Shown: positions 25,893-36,906 of the stretch, in pieces | How the letters are laid out: each line of letters begins with the position of its first letter | How positions within the stretch are numbered: position 1 is the first letter of the stretch | Assembly: GCA_018292915.2 (NCBI GenBank) | Contig: JACVVK020000382.1 | Location: 445,001-509,000, forward strand | Length of the DNA stretch: 64,000 bases | Direction of reading: 5' to 3' | Origin: Batillaria attramentaria | Taxonomy: Eukaryota > Mollusca > Gastropoda > Batillariidae | Translations under genes and position numbers: made by a program | The notes under the pieces: model-generated | Told to the model about the DNA's origin: nothing | Seen by the model: only the letters and a program-made list of their open reading frames with translations | The model's database searches: none

Positions 25893-25945
25893 AATCGTTT
25901 AATTGCCCCTCGAGGGATAAATAAACTATTTTAAACTTGGTTACG
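25893..25945 (+). mobile_element. LINE-like 3' end
   Basis: CCCCTCGAGGGATAAATAAACTATTTT, similar in layout to the 3' end at 45230. Confidence 0.35.
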
Positions 25946-25964
25946 ATCATCAGTGATGATGAAA

Positions 25965-25978
25965 CGGCAAGCTTTGAG

Positions 25979-26015
<37 letters not shown>

Positions 26016-26064
26016 ACCGAAAGACTGTTTATTTTTTTCATTGTTTGAGAAAATGTCTTTCGGT

Positions 26065-26112
<48 letters not shown>

Positions 26113-26133
26113 CTCCCAGCTCAAAGCTTACCG
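25965..26133. repeat. Near-perfect 169-bp palindrome built on (AG)n / (CT)n
   Basis: The left arm CGGCAAGCTTTGAGCA-(AG)n-CACCGAAAGAC (25965-26025) is mirrored by GTCTTTCGGTG-(CT)n-AGCTCAAAGCTTACCG (26055-26133). The loop (26026-26054) is 29 nt and AT-rich. Unique sequence on both sides of the dinucleotide tract pairs, so this is a real inverted duplication and not two independent microsatellites. Confidence 0.9.
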
Positions 26134-26134
26134 C

Positions 26135-27599
26135 TTAAACAAACAAACAAACAAACAAATAAACTAAAAACTAATTAAACAAACAAAGATTTAAACAACA
26201 AATAAGCAAGCAATAAACGAACAAACAAACAATAAAAAAAACAGACAAAACGCTTGCGATTACGCCATAGATTAGCATTTTATTCGAACATTCAAAAGAA
26301 GATATACTTCGTTAAAATCTGTACAAACCAGACACAGAGGGGTTTAACTCTTTGTCTCTCATACATCTATACGCAATTTTTTTCACATCAACGGGAGAGA
26401 CTCTTTTCATGACTTGAGACATCGTTGCTCAATTTTAAAAAAAGGTACAGTAACACAACAATGTAAACGATTTTGACTTCAACTGCCATATTTTTAAGAG
26501 GAATTTTTTTTCCTTCGGTCTCATGCAAAATCTGTGAAACAGGTTGTTGTTCACTATTGCCGGCGCCACATGGTGAGGTCATGATAATATCATGCACGAC
26601 AGAAATGATTTTAACTTGCTTACTCATTACAATTTCTTTATGTTATACGTACACAAAACAGTTCCTGGATTTCTTTTAAGGGTGAGCGAGTTTTTCAGCT
26701 TAACGCCGCGCAAGCCACAAAGACTAATTCGCGTCTAATGGATTTCTTTTAACAACAGTATTCAGTGATCTAGTTGAAAGTACAAGTTTTTGTTTTGTTT
26801 TGTTTTGTTTTGTTTTGCTTCAAAAACTAGTGGGGTCGCAGATTTCATTTCTAGTAATTGGAATTAATAGTTTGCAAATAAAATATATTATAAATGAAGA
26901 CAAAATTTCACATTTTTGTGTGATAGAAACGTCAAAGGCATTAGTGTTAGAAAAAAAAATGTCAACGGCAATTCTCGAATACGATATTTTCGACTTTCTA
27001 CTTTCTTTTGGGAGTAAACGGAACATTTTCCAATGAGCCAAAACACACAAAAATCTCTTGAATTCTGCTCCGTAACCTTGCAACTTTGTTCGCTGACATT
27101 GGGTTGCATTGTAAAGGGACTGTCTTATATCATTCAGTGTTTGTCAAGCGCGATAAGTTCACGTCAGCACACTGCTCCGTGTACAATTTATTCCAAATGC
27201 CTTGCGTTTAAAGCGTTCCTGGTTTTTCCACCTAAGTTTGCCGAAACAAACACTAAATCCACAAGGAACAGACATGCGAACAATGGTTTGAAAAAAAATC
27301 TGCATCAGCTGCGCTGTATGTCAAGTTTTTTTTTTTTTTTTTTTTCTCTCGGCATAACAACATGGAGATCTCTCGTCGCAGACACAAACAACCGATCGTT
27401 CGTTACTGTTGGTGTACGTTTATACAACTAAGTACTTTAGAGTATCCTTTTTTGTATTTTTGGTTGTCCAAACCACATCAAAATTTTCCTGAACGGGAAA
27501 ACTGACCGTGCGTATCACACAGGGAATTGTGTCTGTCGAGAAAGCCAGCTTCAGCGATAGAATTGTGCATGAAAAACACAAAAAGTAATAAATTATCTT
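26135..27599. other. AT-rich unique DNA downstream of vg
   Basis: Poly-A/T runs, several AATAAA motifs on the minus strand and no convincing ORF. It could include distal 3' UTR. Confidence 0.4.
26699..26755 (+). repeat. Short dispersed repeat (TTAACGCCGC motif), copy 1
   Basis: TTAACGCCGCGCAAGCCAC and AAAGACTAATTCGCGTCTA; matches 49894-49940. Confidence 0.5.
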
Positions 27600-27898
27600 T
27601 TTATTATACCGGATTTTTAAAATGTAGAAATGTTTTGCAAATTTGTAGAAATGTTTTGCAAATTTTATCAAATTCTCTTGTCTTATTTCGCAAACCTTTT
27701 AATTTGTCAGTAATAACGATATAATGCATGAGTTCCCGCTGAAAGGAAAAACAAAACAAAAAAACAAAAACTAACAACTGAACAGCTGACTCGCAAAGAT
27801 GTCTTGAAAAGGTGCGACGAACTTAAAACATTTAACTCTGAAGACAATGCATCTGATAACTTCTCTTCTTTTCTCCTCTTATCCATCTCACACAAATC

Positions 27899-27900
<2 letters not shown>

Positions 27901-27962
<62 letters not shown>
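27901..27962. repeat. (CT)n microsatellite
   Basis: Pure CT run of about 31 units in the probable vg 3' flank. Confidence 0.97.
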
Positions 27963-27966
<4 letters not shown>

Positions 27967-29520
27967 CTCAGCAGAAGTCTCGCTGTGAAATTAGCAGCAA
28001 CACTATCAGGGTCTCTGACCTGTAATTTGTTCAGCACAATTCCGTAAATCAAGCCGCCGCTTTCTGATGGCACGGCTTGATTGCTGCGTGTAGCCCATCT
28101 TGTAACTGACGATTTTCCAGATCTCCTGTCAAGTCCGGGTTTTCGCAGAATGGTAAATGGCAAAATGGCGCCAGACAAGCGGCGCGGCAGCAGTTTGTCA
28201 TATGTTGCCGTCAATCTTTTGCGAGCGGCCATTGCTTGCTAGCCAGACCAGCAACTTCCGGTCCTGTACGCATGCGCAGAAGGGCGACTGACGCCCCGGA
28301 CCGGCGTCTTGGGGTTGAGTTTGGGCGCTCATTATCCAACGTCACAAGAACATGTTTACGTTCACACTGAAACTGAACCCGGCTTCTTAACTGAAGAAAA
28401 ACACAGGCACATGAGAATTGTTCTCTCTTTTGACCGTAACAGTAAGCGCTCGGAGAGGCAGGAGGGGAAAAGAAAAAGAAAAAAAAAAAGAAGAAAGAAA
28501 CCGAGACCCATGTACAATTCAGTTTGAAACAGGCGCTTGTGTAAGAAAAGTGAAAAAGAAACCGGCAGAAAATGTTCACACGTTTTTCCAGGTCTCTGTG
28601 ACTGCAGGACACAACAGTTGTGAGCGCGAACAACAAACACACCTCTTCACTCCAAGCAAAATGGGCGACAGGTGTTCGATGATTCCAGCGTATGGACGGA
28701 GCTTCTCAGTGTTTGCCGTTGTCATGTAATCATGGCATTGTGAGAACCATTTGGCAGCGATGAACAGATGAACACAGTAGACGAAAAAAAAAAAAAATCT
28801 CACAGAGCGTTCCAACGCTGAGCCGCCCTCATGAAACAGTAAAGTTTTGGGGCTTAGGTTGTCAGCTGACGAACACAGAAAATATTCTTAAAAATCAAAC
28901 TCACGACAGCAGACCTCATGAAACAGTTAAATATCGGGCAGAGGTCTTCGACGCTGCATCGTGAAGGAAAACAAAACCACAACTGTTTACTTACTGTAAC
29001 AACAGCTCCACATCGACATTGTTCATCAGCAGAACACTGACGTGAAGTCAAGAAACAACACAGAACATGGGTACCATACTGTTCGGGCAAGGGTTCAGTT
29101 TTTTGTTGTTGTTGCTGCTAGTTTTTTCGTATCGCCCATTCAGTCTGAAAGGTTCCCACGCCGCTTACAGCGCCGCAAGAATTATCCACCGATCGTGACT
29201 GAGCTTGCGATGGTCTCAGCTTGGCAAAGACGTTGAGGACACAAATTGTTTTAAACCAACGGACAGTCTGTAGCTAGGTGGATGAAGTAATTTCAACCTA
29301 CACATATCGTGTCTTCGATGTCCTTGTACGTTTCTCGTGGCAGCAGTTGAACTTGTCCGTGGGAAACGGCGCCACAAAGTACCACAGAGTGGTTTTGTCT
29401 TCTGATGACGTCACGCTGCCATTACGTACGTCTTTTGGACGTAGTTCACTGGCGCGAAATATCTTCACGTATCTGACACATCAGGCACAGCTTTGTCCCC
29501 AAAAGTTGGCGTGAGATGCA

Positions 29521-29745
29521 TGACGTCAGGAAAATTTGCATTGCAGTAGAATGACGCCACTGAAGTTGCTTTACAGCAGAATGACGTCAGGAACGTTTCC
29601 TTTGCAACAGAATGACGTCAGAAAAGTTTGCCTTGCGACAGAATGACGTCAGAAACGTTTGCCTTGCAACAGAATGACGTCAAGAAAGTTTGCTTCGCCA
29701 CAGAGTGACGTCGGAAAGTTTGCCTTGCAGCAGAATGACGCCAAG
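29521..29745. repeat. 31-bp minisatellite of CRE-like TGACGTCA sites
   Basis: Eight units with core starts at 29521, 29552, 29582, 29613, 29644, 29675, 29706 and 29735, a period of 29-31 bp. Five cores are perfect TGACGTCA palindromes; the others are TGACGCCA or TGACGTCG. The rest of each unit reads roughly GAAA-GTTTGCCTTGCARCAGAA. A ninth perfect TGACGTCA lies at 29406. TGACGTCA is the canonical CREB/ATF site. Location in the probable vg 3' UTR makes function uncertain. Confidence 0.85.
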
Positions 29746-29870
29746 AGACGCCAGAAACCTCCGCGTGAAGCAGTAGACGTGTTTGGAGACAGTTCTGGAA
29801 TTTCCTACTGAAGCTGTCGGACATCTCGGGCGGCAAAAGACATCGGGCAGTGTCAGTAGTGGATTCATTG

Positions 29871-29917
29871 TCACCAGTACAATTCCTTCTTTGTCTGCTG
29901 CAAGGGCAAGTCAAGAC
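29871..29917 (-). CDS. vg: vg terminal coding exon 5 (short C-terminal tail)
   Basis: A strong acceptor (ttcctttgtttcag at 29918) is phase-compatible with exon 4. It gives the tail [15 protein letters not shown] followed by TGA at 29873-29871. The amphipathic/aromatic tail is plausible for a Vg-family end, but I could not confirm homology. A second, weaker acceptor 19 nt further on (cttgcag) opens an unconvincing longer frame down to 29680. Confidence 0.7.
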
Positions 29918-32900
29918 CTGAAACAAAGGAAAGTCAGCGTCAGTTTAATTCAACAATTGCACGAATTGTTAAGATCAAGGTATGCATAAACTGTCCATTG
30001 AAGGGGCACGTTAGATAACAGCAAAATATTGTAGAGGCGTTAACTGGTAAATGTTTTTGCTCACTCACGAAGTCAATAATAATAATAATAATTGAAAAAT
30101 AACACATTATTTGATTATATTTTTGGAGTATGTCAATCTCTAACGCCTGGATGTCTTTGCAAGAGCGATTGAAACAGTGATCCAAAATAACTCCTTTACA
30201 AGTCATCTAAAATAGTGATACTTAGTAGGGCTTCGTACGGAGAACTTCGCTGAGCAGCGTAACCCACTTGCATGTAAATTAGGCACGTCACGGGTACCAT
30301 TAGCTAATCGCAGCGCGTTATCAGCTCGCGGCCTCTGCCGTGTGAGCCTAATTTACATGTAAATGGGTTACGCTGCTCAACGAAGTCCTCCGTACGAAAT
30401 CCTACTAAGTCTCGCTATAAACAATTATAATATTTAATAATGATAATAATAGTAATAATACAGGAACGACACAGAGGAATAATTTTAAAATAAACAAGAA
30501 TCTGTATCAGGCTTAGTACCTTGGGCACATTATGCAAAATTTACTGCCACAGTTATCATCCAATAACAACAATAATAATAACAACAATAATAATAGTAAT
30601 AATAATAATATTTCTTTTTGTAAGGAATGCTAAGCTGGAAAGCCCGTTTTCATGCCAAGGTCTGAACCAAAGCGAATAATAATAATAATAATAATAATTT
30701 AACTATAGAAAGCTACGCTGGCAAAGTTGTTTCCATATTAAGGTTTGAACCAAAGCAAAATAATAATAATAATATTTTAACCATAGGACACTACGCTGGG
30801 AAATTGTTTCTACGCTAAGGTTTGAGGGTGGGTGGATGTTTGCGAGTTTCACGTCCTTTTCCACCACGTATGGGTGATACACTAAGGTTTGGACCAAAAC
30901 GAATAATAATGAAGGAAGCTACGCCTCGAAGTTGTTTCTACACTAAGGTTTGAACCAAAACGAATAATAATAATAATATTTTAACTATGGGACGCTACGC
31001 TGGGAAGTTGTTTCTACGCTAAGGTTTGAGGGTTGGTGGATGTTTGAGAGTTTAACGTCCTTTTCCACCACGTATGGGTGATACACTAAGGTTTGGACCA
31101 AAACGAATAATAATAATAATGAATGATGATAACAGAAGACTGACCTGGCAAACCAGTATCCACACCCAGATCTGAACCAAAGCGACTCATGGCGTAGTAC
31201 CCGGCGGCCGCCGCTGAAGAGAAGGCGTCCGAGGTCTTGCCAAGGTCATACTGACCTCCCCGCCCGTCCCCTCGGGCTCCAAGCCCCGCCCCAGGCATAA
31301 CTAGCGACCCGTAATGCGACGTCAGACCTCGTGTAGCGTCCATACCCGAGTAGGAGAACGCGTGAGCTCCCTGCGAAATGGTGAAAGAGTTTGACGTTAG
31401 TGTTGACTAGAGAAACAACAGAGATCTGGTGCACTGCAGAAACTAGCACGTTAGTCCGAGATTAGGCAGTATTAAAGATCTAAGCTCCCAACAAAAAGCT
31501 TTCCGAAGTGTGAAAAACTGACCATAAATCCCTCTTTGATGTCTTCTTCTTCTTCTTTTTATCATTATTAGAGGTGTACCAGATCAGATCATGGCCATTA
31601 TAATGAAAATATTGTAAATCAGCGAAAAAAAATTTCAAAACGTACAATTTTAATAATAATGATAATAATAATAATAATGTACAAATTTTGAATATTACCT
31701 TCAGAATACTATACCAAACGTATCTCTTAAAAGCCTATTCAAAATTGGCAATTTTTCTTGAAATCCTCAGGGCCCGTGTGTAAAAGTCGAGGTTAATTCA
31801 GTGAACCCACGGTTACGGGCCTAACCCAGACTAGGACAAAAGAAACCCAACAGCAAAATTAAATTAAAAAAGGAAGCGAAGAAAGGAAGAAAAAAAATCC
31901 TTCTATAACGGCCCAGGCACCTTCCTGGAATGGGCCCGCTTCCTGATTTAAAACAAAAATCAACAGAAAATTTAACTCTAGAACTAGTTTAGTTCGAGGT
32001 TAGACTCTAACCCGGGGCTGATAGCCCTAACCTCGACTAGTACATACGGGCCCTGATAACTAGGAGCCACTTCAAGCCACTATTCCGCAATCTGCAGCGG
32101 TCTTGGACCCAGCGGGGAGGGCCCACGCCTTGTGTAATAGTGGCTTGAAGTGGCTCCTACTGGTGTGCAGTGGCTTGTTCCTTTTAACAAGTCTTATCAT
32201 ACAGCGGACACAGGGTAGTCGGGTTCGAGCTCATAAGAGTGATGACGTCACTGTCTCTCACCTGATGGGCGTAACTATGAGGCTGTGAAGAGGAGTAAGG
32301 ATATGGCCAGGACTTGTGAAGTCCATACAAGGACGGACTGAAGTAGGCGTCTGCACCCAGGGGGAACCCCCCGTGACTGCTGGAGGCGGAGGGAGGTGGC
32401 TGGTACGCCGAGTTCCAGAAGGAAGGGGGCAGCTTGCGTTGGCACATCAGTAAAGTATCTGCGGAGAAGAGATAATAATAATAATAACAATAACGCAGTT
32501 CAACAACAACGACGACGGCGACAACAATAAGTCGATAATGACTTCTTGCTGCCAACATGTTTCGTCGATTCTTATCTCGGGCCTATATGACTATAGAGCG
32601 GCGGCGATGATGATAATGACGACGACGACGACGACGACGATGATGATGATGACGACGACGGCGACGACGATGACGATGACTATGACGAATAATATTATGA
32701 TGATAACCTTGATGATAATGATGATAACACTTGGACGACATCATACACCAAGCGCTACGCAAGTTGAGAGCAGACAATTGTGTCATAACTTTTTCTTTCT
32801 TTTTTTATTCAAATTCTTCCTTTTCTGCGTTTTCCTCGGTGTTTCAGACCGGCTGACTGGAAATTACGAGTGCTTGGGTTTTTTGTTAAATCTGTCTTTT

Positions 32901-34376
32901 TTATGACAGGGCGGTTGAGAGTGTGCTTTGGCTATAAATCACCACAGCAACAAAAGACAGATTCTTTCTGACAGGCAATTATTTGTGAGTGAAGAATCGC
33001 TCCGTCTTTTCTACTCGGTACTTGACTTCACCCTACAGGAGTCCGGCCCTGGTGGCTCGGGGGTATCGTGTGTGTGTAGTGAAATATATCAAGTCGTAAA
33101 GCCTTTTTTTTTTTTTTAGCCCCCCCCCCCCACCTCGCCCGTCCCTCTCCTCTCCATCCTCCACCAGCACCACCAAAAATAAAAACACTGAAATAGTTAA
33201 AACATAGATGATGATAATAATAATAATAATAATCGTGTGTTGTGTAGGCGCCAGTTTCTTGAACTGGCTCAAAGCGCCGCGAGCTGAACCCAGCACGCAC
33301 ACTCACGTGAATCACACGCATTCTCTCACACAAGGTACATGAACACATTACAGTCACGTGGTGCAAAGAGTCAGCTCAGCTATTCTAAGTTTCGGAATTT
33401 AGAATTGCATTCATTTTTGAATTTGTGGGCTGAGCATTTCAAAAGCAGAGGGGGAGGAAGCCGGAGTACCCGGAGACTGAGAACCCCCGACGATCGGCCC
33501 GAATGAACTTGAACGGTGTCACGTAGGCTACGCCGGCAAAGGAAAGAAATTCTTTGTCCCGAATTGGACTCGAACCTGATTTCTCGCATCGGTGACAATG
33601 TCTCTTAACCATTAGACCACCGATCGGCCCAGATGAAAGAACAAGAACAATTAAAAGTATCAGGTGGTGTGACGCCTTTTATTTTTAGATTCCCCCCCCC
33701 CCATCCGTTTCCTCCTCCCTCCCTCCATCACTCGCCAAAACTAAAATCAATAGATAAAAACATAGATAAAAATAAATAAACAATTATAACCGCAAAACAA
33801 AACATCACCGAGGAAACTTTTCTATACAACAACACCAATAATTAAGGTCGGGTGAAAACTAAAGTAGTAAGTGAAATAGATTGTTCTTCACTTCTCAAAG
33901 TCTCGGCCCATTTTTTCCTAAGAAGAATTAGTAAAATGGTTATTCGGCTATACGCCATTCGCAATGACCAGAGCACACTTCTACACAATGTAAGAATGCC
34001 GGTGTACCAGGCCAGAATCTACCCCGTCCAGAATCTACCCCGCAGGAACTGGCCTAGGCCCAAATCTACCCGGGTAGAAACTGGACTAGGCCAGAAGCTA
34101 CACCGGGTTTAAACTGGCCTTGGCCAGTTCCTATCCCCCCTGGCCCAGAATCTACCCCCCCTCCTGTTCTAGGCCAGTTTCTCTCCCCCTGGCCCCGAAT
34201 GAAATAACATCAGATTGACTATGCGTTTCTTTGTTTGAACAGTATATATGTCTTTGATTACACTTTGAAATAATAGTATTGTCTCTAAAAATGGTTCATG
34301 TAAGTTTTGTTCATGCTAGTACAAGAGCGTATAAATGAATACTTACTTTGTCAAAATTATGTTTTAATGTACGCGT

Positions 34377-34464
<88 letters not shown>

Positions 34465-35609
34465 ATTCACAAGACTGAGATAGATAGAGATGTTGATTAA
34501 AATTAATTTTAATGCAAACAGTATAACATCAGAGCAATCTGCATAAAAAATTGAGTATCTTGAGTTGCAGATGAAAGCACATGTTAACTAATAATAATAA
34601 TAATAATAATAATAATTTATTTCTACAGCGCTGTAATCTACTTATAAGGCAGTTCTAAGCGCTAAAAGTACAGGTAAAAGTACAGATAAGAGTCAAGGTT
34701 CAGGGCCAGGGCAACTGCATGTATGGTACTTTATAAGGAGATGGAGAAAGACAGAGGCAGGTTAGACGGTGCTTTGGGATGAAAACAGGTAGGTTTTTAG
34801 ATTTGTTTTGAAGATGTCGAGGGAGGTTGACTGGCGGAGCGAAAGAGGCAGTGAATTTCCAGGCTTTTGGACCAGCGTAGGAGAAGGCTCGACAGCCAAC
34901 AGAAGAAAGTTTAGTACGTGGGATTCTGAATATCAGAGTATAGATACGATAAATATTGTGATCTATAAAACAGACATACCAGCAATTTAAAACGAAACTT
35001 TATAACAAGGTTATGCAAAGCTGAGAACGACGTTGAAGTGATCTAATCTGTTTTCCAGATAAATGGCAGTGTCAGTTTTCTGTCAGAGGGAAAAGCTTGC
35101 GGGGTAGCGCAACCAGCGCATTTCCTCAGTACAACCAGTTCGACTCAGTAGTAGTCACTGTAGCAACTGGTGTGGTGAAAATGTGAATTTAGCTCAGTAC
35201 AATGAATTCGAATTTAGCTCAGACCCGGTAGGTAGATTCGGGGCCAGGGGGGTAGAAACTGGCCTAGGCCAGAAACTACCCGGGTTTAAACTGGCCTAGT
35301 CCAGTTTCTACCCGGGTAGATTCGGGGCCAGGGGTAGATTCTGGCCTGTTACACCGGGACGAAGTGACATGTCAAATTTCCATTTCAGTCAGTCCTCGTA
35401 ATGAAAGGATCTGGGAAATTAACCAAGTATTGAAGATGCGCATTGACCATTCGAACTGCCTGATACAACGTTATCGTTGTGCACTCACAAACAGTTAAAT
35501 TAAGTTATAAGCATTATATACTGGTCGTAATTACCAGAATTGCATTGGTATCTTTTTCCGTCGGACTCCGAAAGCGGGAGATGCTGAATGGTTCAGCTTC
35601 GGAGTCGAG

Positions 35610-35647
<38 letters not shown>

Positions 35648-35790
35648 TCTCCTCGAGCTCTCTTACTTTTTATTAATAATATTTTGTAGTTTTTGGTTGT
35701 TGTTTTTTAGTTATGAATTATGTAGTAGTTGTAGCAACGGTAAGTTATAAAATCGACCTTTGTGTTCAGTAAAACTCCTACCGTTGAGAA

Positions 35791-35858
<68 letters not shown>

Positions 35859-36775
35859 CGCGCGTCTTATTTTGTTTTCTTTTATCAGCGTTCTCCAGTG
35901 CGTTCGTCGGGCTACTTTGTTCTCCAAACATCCTGACGAAGAGGACATCTCAAGCAACTTTTACGTCTGCAATATACACACCCCTTTCTTACTCCGTCAG
36001 TGACGGCACCACTGACGTAGACTGAGGCTAAAGTGGGGGAGCAGAAGCTGCCGTGTTGATGTCAGTATTGGTGTTAGTGTTGGGGTGGGGAGCTATGTGA
36101 ACTACGGAAAGATTGAGAGACAAAAGTCTGCGTACGTCTTCCGTGTTCCCCCGACGCGCCATTCCAGCGTCGACACGTTTTCACGTGCACACGCGCCGAG
36201 CACGCGAGGTAGAGTCGTTCCGAAAATTCCCCGGCGTCTTTTCGAACCGCTTTAATTAGCCTGGACCGTAGGGCTGGTAGCGCGGACCGAGCGAGCTGCA
36301 CGTGCATGAGTGACGCCTCCCATCACACCTGTCGGCCGTCCTCTTGCAGAACGTCTCACCTTCATCCATCTAGTCAACCTACAACTACCCCCATTCCTCC
36401 CCGTCTCAAATCCTCCCCTCCCCTCCCCTCCACCTCCCATCCTGCCACCAGGCACTACACCGCCCCGTTAGTTTCGATCACCATTGCATCCTGGTTTCAG
36501 TTATGTAGTTCAGTCAAGTCAGTTTTTATTTTGTTCCAGGATTGAGAAATTCGCTTTGCAACACGCTTAAAACATACACATAAAATGTAAAAAGCATACA
36601 AATAATACAATCATAATCCCCGTATAAGAATTTATGCAATCACCTTAAGATAGTTATTTGTGGTTTATGAATTACGTATAACTAACCTTGACTTAAGTAG
36701 GAATTACCGCTAATCACATAGCTGAGACCAATATAAATATCACTCCATTCCCATTCGTATCACCCCTCCCACTGC

Positions 36776-36830
<55 letters not shown>

Positions 36831-36835
36831 GCACG

Positions 36836-36906
<71 letters not shown>

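Larger units (their letters stand above)
27600..29870 (-). other. Probable vg 3' UTR and flank
   Basis: AT-rich, largely repeat-poor DNA directly after the vg stop. The nearest AATAAA on the minus strand that I found is at 27605-27600; others are at 27192-27187 and about 26280, so the 3' end is undetermined. It contains the TGACGTCA minisatellite (29521-29745), a (CT)n tract at 27901-27962, and a short duplication of a CTCATGAAACAGT motif near 28829 and 28915. ORFs here show no family similarity. Assignment as UTR is inference from position and composition. Confidence 0.4.
30629..31108. repeat. Tandem units resembling the vg exon-4 edge, separated by (AAT)n
   Basis: Five ~45-bp units (about 30631-30675, 30711-30757, 30790-30903, 30911-30963, 30990-31108) repeat the + strand pattern of the exon-4/intron-4 junction (31141-31186). 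The shared elements are CTGGCAAA-like on the left and TCTGAACCAAAGCGA on the right, with AAT triplets between units. The first unit aligns gaplessly to the exon edge at roughly three quarters identity. Two units carry the same SINE-A fragment. Confidence 0.75.

Noticed and set aside
29680..29874. Alternative longer last vg exon in another frame (64 aa)
   Set aside because: Weaker acceptor, and it reads straight through the 31-bp minisatellite; the short KKELYW tail with the stronger acceptor is preferred.
31086..31144. Reading through the exon-4 donor to a stop at 31086 as the vg C-terminus
   Set aside because: It would encode an (AAT)n-derived IIIHYYYYS tail, and a good GTCAGT donor precedes it. 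Not excluded without cDNA.
33570..33640. Possible tRNA gene (boxes A and B, plausible fold) on the minus strand
   Set aside because: It continues into a SINE-D body with an (ATT)n tail and has imperfect acceptor pairing, so it is a SINE head.
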